64,000 nt of DNA. It comes from CAWJKP01 sp963843465 (GTDB lineage Bacteria > Planctomycetota > Planctomycetia > Pirellulales > Thermoguttaceae). Below the pieces are notes generated by a model. It saw only the letters and a program-made list of their open reading frames with translations. It searched no databases and had not been told where the DNA came from. Both the position numbers and the translations under genes were made by a program. This document shows positions 34,531-46,742 of the stretch, piece by piece. Numbering within the stretch: the stretch's first letter is position 1; each line of letters opens with the position of its first letter. The DNA lies in NCBI GenBank assembly GCA_963843465.1, contig CAWJKP010000005.1, positions 496,001 to 560,000 of the forward strand, read 5' to 3'.

Positions 34531-36612
34531 TCATTTGGAAACCGCAACAAGATAGCGCTGAGCCTCTGCTAACGGACGCCGCAATCCGTCCTCCAGTGCC
34601 AGGTCAAGCCAGATCGCCCACTTCAGATAGTTAATAGCGTCCTCCCACTGCTTCTTTTCCGTGGCGATCAGCGTGCGTTGCTCCTTTTCGTCAGCCATCA
34701 GCCTATCTCCATGACAGTCTGTCGCCATCTTGCACCACGCCAACCCATAGCAGCGGTAGACTTGGGCATTATGCTTGTCCAACTCAAGAGCTTTCCGAAA
34801 ATCCTTATCAAACTCCTGGAACTCACGGCGGTTCGCATGATCCAATCCCCGCTCTGCGTACGCCTGAGCCAGGAGAGGGTTAAGTTGTCCGCCCAGCTTG
34901 TTGTCCAAGGAAGTCGCTTTTTTCAAGCTGGCGATAGCCTTGTCCCAACGTCGCGCGGCCAACTGATCGCGCCCCTGCTCGGCGTACGCCTGAGCCCGTT
35001 GAGGCTCGATTTGACTGGCCCTGTTTTGCTCGGCATGAATCGCTAGCTCCAAGCTGGCAATCGCCTCATCCCAGCGCCGCTCGGAGGTGCACGTGATTGC
35101 TTGGCTAAGGCAGATGTCAGCAAATGAGGACCGTAGATCAAATCCCGGAAGCACTGGTTGTTTATCGGCGCTCGGGGTCGTGGCCTCATTAAAGTCGCCC
35201 TTCGCACGCTCGAAATTATTTTGCTTCAGAAAGGCGACGGCACGATAGTAGTAGGCCATGCCAAAATCGGGCTTCAAGCGAATCGCTTCCGTGGTGTCCG
35301 ATATGGCCTGGGGGTAATCGCCCTTCTCCGTATAAGCTTGGCCTCGCAGACCGTACGCCACGGCGAAATCCGCGGCCAAAGCGATCGCCCGGTCGAAGTC
35401 CGGAATGGCCGAGTCCGGATCACTTTTCGCCAAGTGTGTCAAGCCGCGTCCGTACCGCGCCCATCCCTCGTCGAGCTTGGGGCCATTGCGGAGAATATCG
35501 GTGAACTCGCGAATCGCGTCGCCAAACTGCTTGTTCAAATACAAATTGAAGGCACGCGACAGCTCCGGATCGGTTTCGGGCGGCCAGTATCTATGAGGGT
35601 AGCTATCGCGAATGCCTTGTGCCAATTCGAATGGTTTTTTATATTCCATGATGCGCTGGACGTACTTGGGATCCCGTTGCTTCGCTTTGTCGAAGGCTTT
35701 CTCCGCGTCCGGCAGCCTTCCGGCTTCGTACAGGCTGGTACCCAAGTCGAAATATGCCTTGTTTGCCTTTGCCAGCTCGCGATTGACGTTCGCTGTTAAC
35801 GACGGGGCGAGGCGGATTGCCTTCTCGAGATTCATTGCCTTCTCGAGATTCATTGCCTTCTCGAGATACTTGACCGCCACATCGAGTTGCTGGTCCGGCG
35901 AAGACAAGAGGGACGACCCAAACGTGAGGAAAGCGTCGCCGCACGTTGCGTCGAGGCGAATCGCTGATTGAGCATCCGCGACGGCATCGGCGTATTTTCC
36001 TGCATTCAGATTGGCGCGAGCACGCCAGCAAACGGCGTCATGCGAATCCGGGGCAAGACGAATCGCCTCGGTCAGGTCGTCAATGGCCGGCGCGGAAAGA
36101 CCTTCTTTCAGATACGCGGCCCCTCTGCCGCAATAGGCGCGGACATCTTTCGGATTAAGACGCAGGGCGTCGCTAAAATCCTTGATGGCCTCGTCCAGTT
36201 CGTGCAGCGTGCCGGCACGACTCAGCAGCGTCGCCCGGTTCAAATAGGCTTGATGTAGTTCATCACCCAACGGAACCGCACCCAACTTTGGTCGATCGCG
36301 GATCTCCGTCTGCCGGGCGATGGCGTCGGCATAGCCGGTGATAGCCAAGTCAGTCTTGCCCTGTCGTTCGAGGGCGCCGGCCCGGTAGAAGACAGCTAAC
36401 GCATGTTGAGGATTGACCTTGATGGTTTTGTCGAACGCCTCGACAGCGTCCTTCAGCTTGCCATCGGCGAAGAGTTGGCGTCCGCTCACGAATTCGGCGT
36501 CACCGCGAACGGCCGGGGGCGTCTTACTACAGCCCAGACAGGCAGTGAGTCCGATCAGACAACCCATCCGCAGCCAATTTGACCAACAGCAATGATATGC
36601 GAACGTGATCAT
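34531..36612 (-). CDS. TPR-repeat lipoprotein
   Basis: 693 residues; an alternative start at 36567 would give the lipobox-like GCLIGLTACLGCSKTPP (Cys after LTA). At least nine TPR motifs span the length, e.g. AEFVSGRQLFADGKLKDAVEAF, ALAVFYRAGALERQGKTDLA, DVRAYCGRGAAYLKEGLSAP, DFAVAYGLRGQAYTEKGDYP. TPRs mediate protein binding; the protein is probably anchored to the outer face of a membrane. A tandem 18-bp repeat (35816-35869) encodes three copies of NLEKAM. It is encoded between the Mla genes and the convergent/divergent sufR promoter region. Confidence 0.85.
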   Translation of the reverse strand: MITFAYHCCWSNWLRMGCLIGLTACLGCSKTPPAVRGDAEFVSGRQLFADGKLKDAVEAFDKTIKVNPQHALAVFYRAGALERQGKTDLAITGYADAIARQTEIRDRPKLGAVPLGDELHQAYLNRATLLSRAGTLHELDEAIKDFSDALRLNPKDVRAYCGRGAAYLKEGLSAPAIDDLTEAIRLAPDSHDAVCWRARANLNAGKYADAVADAQSAIRLDATCGDAFLTFGSSLLSSPDQQLDVAVKYLEKAMNLEKAMNLEKAIRLAPSLTANVNRELAKANKAYFDLGTSLYEAGRLPDAEKAFDKAKQRDPKYVQRIMEYKKPFELAQGIRDSYPHRYWPPETDPELSRAFNLYLNKQFGDAIREFTDILRNGPKLDEGWARYGRGLTHLAKSDPDSAIPDFDRAIALAADFAVAYGLRGQAYTEKGDYPQAISDTTEAIRLKPDFGMAYYYRAVAFLKQNNFERAKGDFNEATTPSADKQPVLPGFDLRSSFADICLSQAITCTSERRWDEAIASLELAIHAEQNRASQIEPQRAQAYAEQGRDQLAARRWDKAIASLKKATSLDNKLGGQLNPLLAQAYAERGLDHANRREFQEFDKDFRKALELDKHNAQVYRCYGLAWCKMATDCHGDRLMADEKEQRTLIATEKKQWEDAINYLKWAIWLDLALEDGLRRPLAEAQRYLVAVSK
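35816..35869. repeat. 18-bp tandem repeat, three copies, in frame
   Basis: The unit attgccttctcgagattc is repeated three times with the last copy slightly changed. It adds six-residue steps (NLEKAM) within a TPR-repeat gene without shifting the frame, so its copy number could vary without loss of function. Confidence 0.9.
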
Positions 36613-36771
36613 GGCTCCCCCCGATTAGGAACGACGGCCGTCCCTCCAGATTAGTTTCAAGTGTCCTGGTTTGCAATCCCCCCCTCCCAGACACACGCAG
36701 ACACAACCAAACCCCTCGGCGGTGGGTGCTGCTCCTGGAGCGAACTGAACGCCTATTTTTTATAATTCCTA

Positions 36772-36800
36772 TTGTCTAAATTGTGATAAAGCCGTATTAT
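36772..36800 (+). promoter_or_regulatory. Candidate sigma-70 promoter of the suf operon
   Basis: TTGTCT at 36772-36777 and TATTAT at 36795-36800 are spaced by exactly 17 bases in an AT-rich stretch, about 38 bases before the sufR start. The downstream GGAG gives a ribosome site for the ATG at 36838. A SufR-type repressor would be expected to bind near here; no clear palindrome was seen. Confidence 0.5.
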
Positions 36801-36837
36801 CTCTTAGAGTTCGTTGTCACGTGAGCCGGAGACCAGC

Positions 36838-37464
36838 ATGAGCACTGTCGCCCCATCGACCGACGCCGACCTGTTGGAGCTGCTGCGTTCCAAGGGGGCG
36901 TTGGACGTTACGGAAATGTCGAAAGCGGCCGAGGTTACGGCGACGGCCATCCGCCAGCGCCTGGGGCGGCTCTTGGCCCAAGGACTGATCCAGCGGCAGG
37001 CGATCCGCGCTGGACGAGGCCGGCCGCGGCACCGTTATCAGCTCACCCAAAAGGGGATACGGCTGACCGGCTCGAACTTCACCGATCTGGCCCTGGCGCT
37101 CTGGCGCGAGGTGCGATCGATGCCGGACGCGGAGGTGCGGCGGAGCTTGTTGCGTCGCGTGGTGGCCGGCCTGGTTGCGGCCTACGGCCCGCAGATTGAA
37201 GGACGGACGGCGGAAGAGCGGATGCGGTCGCTGACCGGTTTGCTCAGCCAGCGTCGCGTCTCGTTCACGGTAGAGCCGGCACCTGGCGCGTACGGGCTGC
37301 CGATGTTGACCGCGCACGCCTGCCCCTACCCGGAACTCGCCGAACAAGACCGCGGGATCTGCATCCTGGAGAAAATGCTCTTTTCGGAGCTCATCGGGCA
37401 GGACTTGGATCTGACCCAATGCCGGCTGGACGGCGGGTCAAATTGCCAGTTTGAGCTGAGTTGA
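36838..37464 (+). CDS. sufR: SufR-type Fe-S-sensing transcriptional repressor
   Basis: 208 residues from the ATG at 36838 (GGAG 8 bases upstream). The N-terminal winged helix (ADLLELLRSKGALDVTEMSK, EVTATAIRQRLGRLLAQGLI, RGRPRHRYQLTQKG) is followed by a regulatory domain with Cys162-x12-Cys175-x19-Cys195-x7-Cys203 (HACPYPELA...GICILEK...TQCRLDGGSNCQF). SufR family proteins bind a [4Fe-4S] cluster through C-terminal Cys and repress the suf operon while Fe-S supply is adequate. Located directly upstream of the suf genes, as expected. Confidence 0.88.
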   Translation: MSTVAPSTDADLLELLRSKGALDVTEMSKAAEVTATAIRQRLGRLLAQGLIQRQAIRAGRGRPRHRYQLTQKGIRLTGSNFTDLALALWREVRSMPDAEVRRSLLRRVVAGLVAAYGPQIEGRTAEERMRSLTGLLSQRRVSFTVEPAPGAYGLPMLTAHACPYPELAEQDRGICILEKMLFSELIGQDLDLTQCRLDGGSNCQFELS

Positions 37465-37492
37465 GTCCCGGGTATACTCTTGCAGGCAACCG

Positions 37493-37662
37493 ACACCAGC
37501 CCGAAGCGCGAGCGAGGGAGCGGAAGTGCCGGCGAGGAGGCGGAAATGCGAGGGAGCGAGCGAAAGTGTTCCCTCGCTTGCGCTTCGGGCTAGTGTACCG
37601 CGGCGCAACGGGGGCGAGGAAGGACGGAAGATTGTGGTGGTGGGCTGAAGCCCACCCTACGC
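37493..37662. repeat. Two inverted repeats between sufR and nuoB-like gene
   Basis: 37493-37596: outer arms acaccagcccgaagcgcgag and ctcgc...cttcgggctagtgt, the family also seen at 48941-49007. 37630-37660: gtgggctgaagcccac core with ggtggg/cccacc flanks. Only short open frames lie here. Confidence 0.75.
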
Positions 37663-37677
37663 AAATCGGAGTACGAC

Positions 37678-38325
37678 ATGACGCAGCCGTGGATTGAAGG
37701 ACGCCTGGAAGAGAGCGTGATTTGCACCACGCTGGAACAAGCGATCAACTGGGCCCGGCAGTCGAGCGTCTGGCCGATGACCTTCGGCCTGGCCTGCTGT
37801 GCGATCGAGATGATGGCCAGCGGCGCCGGGCGGTTCGACCTGGACCGATTTGGGGCCGGCGCCTTCCGCGCCACCCCGCGGCAGTCGGACCTGATGATCG
37901 TGGCCGGCACCGTGACCTACAAGATGGCCAGCCGGGTCCGCCGGCTCTACGAAATGATGCCCGAGCCCAAGTACGTGATGGCGATGGGCGCCTGCACGCT
38001 GGGCGGCGGGCCGTATTTCGACTGGGGCTACCACGTGGTCAAGGGTGTGGACCTGGTGGTGCCGGTCGACGTTTACGTCCCCGGTTGCCCGCCGCGCCCG
38101 GAGGCCTTGTTGGAAGGCCTGATGCGGCTCCAGGACCTGATCAAGGGCCACAAGATCGCCCGGCAGCCGCAGGGCGCCGGCGGCCTGCTTCGCGGGCTGG
38201 CCCGGGGCGGCGCCAAAATGGAAGACGAGATCCCCCTGCCGCACCACTCGGGCTTCGTCCACGTCGACGAGCTCCAACCGGTGTTCCACCACCAGAAACT
38301 CAAGCCGGCCAAGCCCGCACCATGA
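37678..38325 (+). CDS. nuoB: NuoB-like [4Fe-4S] (N2-type) protein inside the suf operon
   Basis: 215 residues. All four N2-cluster Cys are kept: Cys40 and Cys41 (FGLACCAIEMM), Cys106 (MGACTLGGG) and Cys137 (YVPGCPPRPEAL). It has NuoB motifs QSDLMIVAGTVTYKM and PEPKYVMAMG. No other complex I gene is nearby. Its stop overlaps the sufC start (ATGA), so it is translated with sufC, and a poly-basic tail RGLARGGAKMEDEIPLPHHS extends past the usual NuoB end. Either an isolated complex I subunit or an Fe-S protein adapted to SUF work. Confidence 0.9.
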   Translation: MTQPWIEGRLEESVICTTLEQAINWARQSSVWPMTFGLACCAIEMMASGAGRFDLDRFGAGAFRATPRQSDLMIVAGTVTYKMASRVRRLYEMMPEPKYVMAMGACTLGGGPYFDWGYHVVKGVDLVVPVDVYVPGCPPRPEALLEGLMRLQDLIKGHKIARQPQGAGGLLRGLARGGAKMEDEIPLPHHSGFVHVDELQPVFHHQKLKPAKPAP

Positions 38326-39152
38326 CCGAAACGCTGACCATCGCCGATCTGCACGTGAGCATCGAAGGCAAACCGATCCTCAAGGGGGTCAACCTGCGGA
38401 TCTGCCGCGGCGAGACCCACGCCCTGATGGGGCCCAACGGCTCGGGCAAGAGCACGCTGGGCTTCGCCGTGATGGGCCATCCGGCGTACCAGGTCACCGC
38501 CGGACGGGTCGATCTGGACGGGGTCGACTTGCTGGCGTTGGATTCCTACCAGCGGGCCCGGGCGGGCCTGTTTCTGGCCTTCCAACGGCCGGTGGCGATT
38601 CCCGGCGTGAAGATGGCCGACTTCCTCCGCCACGCGGCGACCAACGTCCGCCGCCCGGACCGCAAGGAGGGCGAGGAACTGATCCCCATGCGGCAGTTCC
38701 GCAAGGAGCTGCAGGAAAAAATGGAGCAGTTGCGGATGGACCCCGAGTTCGCCCGGCGGTACGTCAACGAGGGCTTTTCCGGCGGCGAGATGAAGCGGGC
38801 GGAGATCCTGCAAATGGCGATGCTGCGGCCGAAATTCGCGATCCTCGACGAGACCGACAGCGGCCTGGACGTGGACGCGGTGCGGCTGGCCAGCCAGAGC
38901 ATCGCCGAGATCGGCGGCCGCCGCATGGGGATCTTGATCATCACCCACCACGAGAAGCTCCTGGAGCACAACCGGCCCGATTTCACCCACGTGATGCTCG
39001 GCGGCCGGATCGTCCAGACAGGCGGGCCGGAGTTGGCCATGGAGCTGCACCAGCAGGGCTACGACCGGATCCGCGCGGACTACCCCGAGGCGGCCGCCGA
39101 AGAGCGCGAAATGGCCGCCGCGGCGACGGAAAAAGTAGGAGTTAGAAGTTAG
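38322..39152 (+). CDS. sufC: SufC Fe-S assembly ATPase
   Basis: 276 residues starting at 38322, overlapping the nuoB-like stop by 4 bases. Walker A MGPNGSGKSTLGF, SufC-specific FLAFQRPVAIPGVKMADFLR, ABC signature FSGGEMKRAEILQM, Walker B PKFAILDETDSGLDVDAVRL and H-loop ITHHEKLLEH. ATPase of the SufBC2D Fe-S scaffold. The C-terminal residues after EKVG (GVRS-stop) come from the downstream GTTAGGAG repeat, as in thiE. Confidence 0.95.
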   Translation: MTETLTIADLHVSIEGKPILKGVNLRICRGETHALMGPNGSGKSTLGFAVMGHPAYQVTAGRVDLDGVDLLALDSYQRARAGLFLAFQRPVAIPGVKMADFLRHAATNVRRPDRKEGEELIPMRQFRKELQEKMEQLRMDPEFARRYVNEGFSGGEMKRAEILQMAMLRPKFAILDETDSGLDVDAVRLASQSIAEIGGRRMGILIITHHEKLLEHNRPDFTHVMLGGRIVQTGGPELAMELHQQGYDRIRADYPEAAAEEREMAAAATEKVGVRS

Positions 39153-39330
39153 GAGTTAGAAGTTAGGAGTTAGAAGTTAGGAGTTAGGAGTTAGGAGCTA
39201 CGACGGCGATGACTCGTCAATCGCAAGGCAACATTCTTGGACACGGGAACGCGTTGATGCGGGGGGCGCATGTCGCCGAGGCCGTTTTCTTATTCTAACT
39301 CCTAACTCCTAACTTCTAACTTCTTTAGGA
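39138..39330. repeat. GTTAGGAGTTAG array between sufC and sufB
   Basis: Tandem gttaggagttagaagttagg units at 39138-39196 and complementary units ctaactcctaacttctaact at 39296-39325, right up to the ribosome site of sufB. The left part supplies the sufC stop; the right part ends in ctttaggagagg, the likely ribosome-binding site of sufB. This is the largest of three copies. Confidence 0.85.
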
Positions 39331-39336
39331 GAGGCA

Positions 39337-40740
39337 ATGGCTACTGACCTGAGAACCAACGTCGTCGGCGAGATCAACAAGTACGATTTCCGCAGCGAGG
39401 AGCACTACGTCTTCAAGGCCCGCAAGGGCCTGAACGAGGAGGTCGTCCGCGAGATCTCGGCGATGAAGAACGAGCCCGAGTGGATGCGCGATTTCCGCTT
39501 GCGGAGCCTGGCGATCTTCCACTCCAAGCCCACGCCGCGCTGGGGAGGCGACATCGGCATCGACTTCCAGGACATCTACTACTACCTCAAGCCCACCGAC
39601 CACCAGGGCCGCTCCTGGGACGACGTCCCCGACGACATCAAGCGAACCTTCGACAAGCTGGGCATCCCCGAGGCGGAGAAAAAGTACCTCGCCGGCGTCA
39701 AGGCCCAGTACGAGAGCGAGGTGGTCTACGGCTCGCTCAAGGAGGAACTCTCCAAGCAGGGCGTGGTCTTCACCGACACCGACTCGGCGATCCGCAAGTA
39801 TCCCGAACTGATCCGCGAGTACTTCGCCACGATCATCCCGCCGGAAGACAACAAGTTCGCCGCGCTGAACTCGGCCGTCTGGTCGGGCGGCTCGTTCATC
39901 TACGTGCCGCCGGGCGTCCACATCGCCTTCCCCTTGCAGGCCTACTTCCGCATCAACGCCGCCAACATGGGCCAGTTCGAGCGGACGCTGATCATCGTCG
40001 ACGAGGGCGCAAGCTGCCATTACGTGGAAGGCTGCACGGCCCCCATGTACAGCACCGAAAGCCTGCACTCGGCCGTGGTCGAGGTCGTCGCCCGCCGCGG
40101 CGCCCGCGTCCGCTACACCACCATCCAGAACTGGGCCAACAACATCTACAACCTGGTGACCAAGCGCGCCGTCGCCTACCGCGACTCGCTGGTGGAATGG
40201 GTCGACGGCAACCTCGGCAGCCGGCTGACGATGAAGTACCCCTCCGTCTACCTCAAGGAGCCCGGGGCCCGCGCGGAAATCCTCTCCGTGGCCTTCGCCT
40301 CCGCCGGCCAGCACCAGGACGCCGGCGCCAAGGCGGTCCATTGCGCCCCGCACACCTCCAGCCGCATCGTCTCCAAGTCGATCTCGAAGAACGGCGGCCG
40401 GGCCAGCTACCGCGGCCTGGTGAAGATCGAGAAGGGAGCCAAGAAGTCCAAGTCCAACGTGGTTTGCGACGCCCTGATCCTCGACTCCCGCAGCCGCAGC
40501 GACACCTACCCCTACATCGAGATCGAAGAGCAGGACGTCTCCGTCGGCCACGAGGCCAGCGTCTCGCGGATCGGCGAGGAGCAGCTCTTCTATCTCACCA
40601 GCCGCGGACTGACCGAGCCCGAGGCCAGCACGATGATCGTCAGCGGTTTCATCGAGCCGCTGGTCAAAGAGCTGCCCATGGAATACGCCGTGGAGATGAA
40701 CCGCCTCATCCAGTTGCAGATGGAAGGGACGGTGGGATGA
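39337..40740 (+). CDS. sufB: SufB Fe-S cluster scaffold protein
   Basis: 467 residues, full SufB length. Conserved blocks: FKARKGLNEEVVREISAMKN, EWMRDFRLRSLAIFHSKPTP, PPEDNKFAALNSAVWSGGSF, VEGCTAPMYSTESLHSAVVE, PHTSSRIVSKSISKNGGRAS and EASVSRIGEEQLFYLTSRGL. AGGAGA lies 6 bases before the ATG. Builds Fe-S clusters with SufC and SufD. Stop overlaps the sufD start. Confidence 0.95.
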   Translation: MATDLRTNVVGEINKYDFRSEEHYVFKARKGLNEEVVREISAMKNEPEWMRDFRLRSLAIFHSKPTPRWGGDIGIDFQDIYYYLKPTDHQGRSWDDVPDDIKRTFDKLGIPEAEKKYLAGVKAQYESEVVYGSLKEELSKQGVVFTDTDSAIRKYPELIREYFATIIPPEDNKFAALNSAVWSGGSFIYVPPGVHIAFPLQAYFRINAANMGQFERTLIIVDEGASCHYVEGCTAPMYSTESLHSAVVEVVARRGARVRYTTIQNWANNIYNLVTKRAVAYRDSLVEWVDGNLGSRLTMKYPSVYLKEPGARAEILSVAFASAGQHQDAGAKAVHCAPHTSSRIVSKSISKNGGRASYRGLVKIEKGAKKSKSNVVCDALILDSRSRSDTYPYIEIEEQDVSVGHEASVSRIGEEQLFYLTSRGLTEPEASTMIVSGFIEPLVKELPMEYAVEMNRLIQLQMEGTVG

Positions 40741-42060
40741 GCAATATCATCGACACCACCACCCAGCCGGGCTTTACCGACGAGGCCTTCGCGGCCTTTC
40801 TGGAGGCGCGGCGCGAGCCCGAGTGGCTCACCCGTTATCGCCGCGAGGCCTGGAAGGGCTTCTGCGAGATGGGATTGCCCGACAGCCGCCAGGAAGAGTG
40901 GAAGCGGACCGAATTGAGGACCTTCCGGCTGGACCGCTTCGGTCCGCCCTCGCCGCCGGCTGACAGCGCGGCCGTCCCGCAGCCGCTGTTGACGGAAGGG
41001 GTCGACCTGGGCGGACGCACCGTGGCCCTGGACAGCTACACCCTGCGGTCGGAGTTGGACGCCGCGTGGCGCGGGCGGGGCGTCTTGTTCGGCGACCTGG
41101 AAACGCTCGTCGCCGAGCACGGCGAGTTGCTCCGGCCGCATCTGACGCGGCAGATCGTCAATCCACGGCGGGACAAGTTCGCCGCGTTGCACGCGGCCCT
41201 CTGGTCGGGCGGCACGCTGTTGTACGTCCCCCGCGGCGTGGCCATCGCCCAGCCGCTGCACGTCTTCTCGGCCCTCTCGCCGGGCGGAGTCGACCTGGGC
41301 CACTGCCTGGTGGTCCTCGAAGAGGACTCCGAAGCGACCCTGCTGGCCGAGACCGGCAGCAGCGATGCGGCGGCCTCGGGCTTGCACTGCGGTGCGATCG
41401 AGATCCTCGTCGGTCCCGGGGCCCGGCTGCGTTACGTGAACCTGCAGAACTGGGGCTCGGGCGTCTGGCACTTCGCCCATCAGCAGGCCCTGGTCCAGCG
41501 GGCGGCGCCGGCTCCAGTGGACCATCGGCGCGCTGGGCGCCCGCCTGGCCCAGGTCAATCAGCACGTGGCCCTCACCGGGCCCTATGCCGAAGTCCAGGT
41601 CAACGGCGTGATGTTCACCGAGGGCAAGCAGCACCTGGTCTACAACACGCTCCAGCACCACCAGCAGCCGCACTGCACCAGCGACCTGTTGTACAAGGGC
41701 GCGCTGCAGGACAAGTCGCGGCTGGTCTGGCGGGGAATGATCAAGGTCGACAAGGACGCGCAGAAGACCGACGGCTACCAGCGGGACGACAACCTGATCC
41801 TCGCCGGCTCCGCCCGGGCCGACTCGATCCCCGGGCTGGAGATCGAGGCCGACGACGTGAAGTGCTCGCACGGGGCCACCTGCGGGCGGGTCGACGACGA
41901 GCAGGTCTTCTACGCCATGGCCCGCGGCTTGACCCGGCGGGAAGCGGTCCGCATGATCGTGGCCGGCTTCTTCCAGCAGGTCTTCGACCGCATCACCATC
42001 CCCAGCGTCCGCAACGCCCTGGGCGACGCCATCCGCCGCCGTGTCCGCGAATATCGGTGA
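40737..42060 (+). CDS. sufD: SufD Fe-S assembly protein (frameshifted)
   Basis: Starts at the ATG overlapping the sufB stop (GGATGAG). 5' part: PEWLTRYRREAWKGFCEMGL, PDSRQEEWKRTELR, RRDKFAALHAALWSGGTLLY, RYVNLQNWGSGVWHFAHQQA. Near 41505 (gggcggcgccgg) the frame changes; the rest, RLQWTIGALGARLAQVNQHV to MALTGPYAEVQVNG and TSDLLYKGALQDKSRLVWRG to AGFFQQVFDRI, is normal SufD. Joining gives about 440 residues. Most simply a sequencing or recent indel error. Partner of SufB and SufC. Confidence 0.88.
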
Positions 42061-42360
42061 GGGTTCGATCGTGAAAAATGGTCGTCCACTTGGCTCAAGT
42101 TCGTCGCGTAGCGACGTTATGATGGTAGCCGTGGGTTTTAACCCACGGGTCGGGTCCCGTGATATGGTACCCCGTCGCGTAGCGACGGTTGAAAACAAGT
42201 CACGTGCCATCGGGCAGGCCGGTCATTTCAATCGTCGCTACGCGACGAGCGGAAGGCGTGGGGCCACGCGTTCCGTGGGTTGAAACCCACGGCTACCGTC
42301 GCATCGTCGCTACGCGACGTGGACTTAGCGATCACTTGGGGCAAATGGATAACCATTGTC
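42061..42360. repeat. Nested inverted repeats (GTCGCTACGCGAC and CCGTGGGTT...)
   Basis: 300 bases without a gene. Four copies of cgtcgctacgcgac / gtcgcgtagcgacg lie at about 42105, 42173, 42236 and 42305. Between the outer copies, agccgtgggttttaacccac (about 42130) faces gtgggttgaaacccacggct (about 42276). Arms within arms could form a branched structure in the suf transcript, just before the Rieske gene. Confidence 0.75.
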
Positions 42361-42696
42361 ATGAACGAGCGAGCAGGCGAGAACGACTTCGTTCCGGTCT
42401 GCAAGGTCTCTGATTTGCCCGATCCCGGCAAGGCCGTGTTCGAGGTCGGCGACCGGTTGGTGGCCCTGTTCCACGTCTCCGGCGCCTTCTGGGCGTTGGA
42501 CGACCTCTGCACGCACGACGGCGGCCCGCTGGCCGAGGGCCGGCTGGAAGACCATACCGTCGTCTGCCCGCGGCACGGCGCGAAGTTCGACATCCGCACC
42601 GGCGAGGCCCTGACCATGCCGGCCACCCGGGCGACCGCCGCGCACCAGGTGCAGGTGAAAGAGGGCACGGTCTACGTGCGATTGAACGACGAGTAG
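42361..42696 (+). CDS. Rieske-type [2Fe-2S] ferredoxin
   Basis: 111 residues from the ATG at 42361. The complete Rieske site is Cys50-x-His52 (LDDLCTHDGGPL) and Cys69-x2-His72 (VVCPRHGAKFDIRTGEAL). It is a small single-domain ferredoxin with no membrane anchor; such NirD/SufX-like ferredoxins are a known companion of suf operons. It would carry electrons to Fe-S assembly or serve as a client protein. Upstream repeat DNA separates it from sufD, but the same strand and theme suggest it belongs to the locus. Confidence 0.9.
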   Translation: MNERAGENDFVPVCKVSDLPDPGKAVFEVGDRLVALFHVSGAFWALDDLCTHDGGPLAEGRLEDHTVVCPRHGAKFDIRTGEALTMPATRATAAHQVQVKEGTVYVRLNDE

Positions 42697-42832
42697 GGAG
42701 TCGTAGTTGTCGGCTTAGCCAGCCTGCACGACGTGGCGGGAACTGCAATGCTTTGCCGGTTGCGACTCTACGTGCGCGACTGGCTAGGGCCACTGACAAC
42801 CGACGACTGATCTCCGAAGACTGAAATCGCCG

Positions 42833-43150
42833 ATGGTCATCACCGAAGACACGGTCTTTGCCGCCTTGCGCCAAGTCCACGACCCGGAGTTGTTCGTCAA
42901 CGTGGTCGACCTGGGGCTGGTCTACGAGGTGAACATTACGTCTGCGGAAGGAAAGTCGGACATCCACGTGAAGATGACCATGACCTCGCCCGCCTGCCCC
43001 GCCGGTCCGCAGCTCATCCAGGAGGCCAAGGACGTGCTGTCCGACCTCGGTGAGGCCGTAGGGAAGGTGACGGTGGAAGTCGTTCTCGACCCGCCCTGGA
43101 CTCCCGACCGCATGACCGACGAGGCGCGCGACGAACTGGGAATGTACTAG
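42833..43150 (+). CDS. sufT: SufT-like (DUF59/MIP18) Fe-S assembly factor
   Basis: 105 residues, the DUF59/MIP18 fold: VFAALRQVHDPELFVNVVDL, GLVYEVNI, and the active-site block MTSPACPAGPQLIQEAKDVL with the conserved Cys55, then VTVEVVLDPPWTPDRMTDEA. SufT helps insert or repair Fe-S clusters under high demand. It is the last clearly suf-linked gene in this run. Confidence 0.9.
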   Translation: MVITEDTVFAALRQVHDPELFVNVVDLGLVYEVNITSAEGKSDIHVKMTMTSPACPAGPQLIQEAKDVLSDLGEAVGKVTVEVVLDPPWTPDRMTDEARDELGMY

Positions 43151-43189
43151 GGCCGGCGGAGGAATTACTTGCGGATTTGCCCCGTAGTC

Positions 43190-43289
43190 CTGGTAGGTTA
43201 TGCTTCAGCATAACGAGGCTATGCTTCAGCATAACCAACGCGCGGCGGGCAATGGTTGTCTCGGGATTCCGTTATGCTGAAGCATGACC
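43190..43289. repeat. GGTTATGCTTCAGCATAACC repeat cluster
   Basis: Two tandem copies of ggttatgcttcagcataac (each itself a hairpin) are followed by an opposite copy gttatgctgaagcatgacct at about 43270-43289. Located just upstream of the hybrid kinase gene. Confidence 0.85.
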
Positions 43290-43351
43290 TACGGGGCCGA
43301 GCGCGTATAATTCTTGCGGGGCCACGGCGACAACCCGGCAGGAGATCTTCT

Positions 43352-46608
<3,257 letters not shown>

Positions 46609-46613
46609 AACGA

Positions 46614-46711
46614 GTAGGGTGGGACAAGCTCGCGCCAGCGAGCGCCGGCCCACCAATTCTGCCGGCTCCTGGTGGGCCGGCGGCCGCCAAGGCGTCCTTG
46701 TCCCACCCTAC
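46614..46711. repeat. GTAGGGTGGGACAAGCTCGC inverted repeat
   Basis: gtagggtgggacaagctcgc and ccttgtcccaccctac arms with inner gccggcccacc/ggtgggccgg, directly after the kinase stop. Confidence 0.85.
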
Positions 46712-46742
46712 GATCGCTGCAAAATTATTCCTTGCCCGGTCC

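Noticed and set aside
39138..39330. CRISPR-like array of gttaggagttag units
   Set aside because: Units are contiguous without unique spacers of constant length, and the arms are inverted copies of one another, so it is an interspersed repeat.
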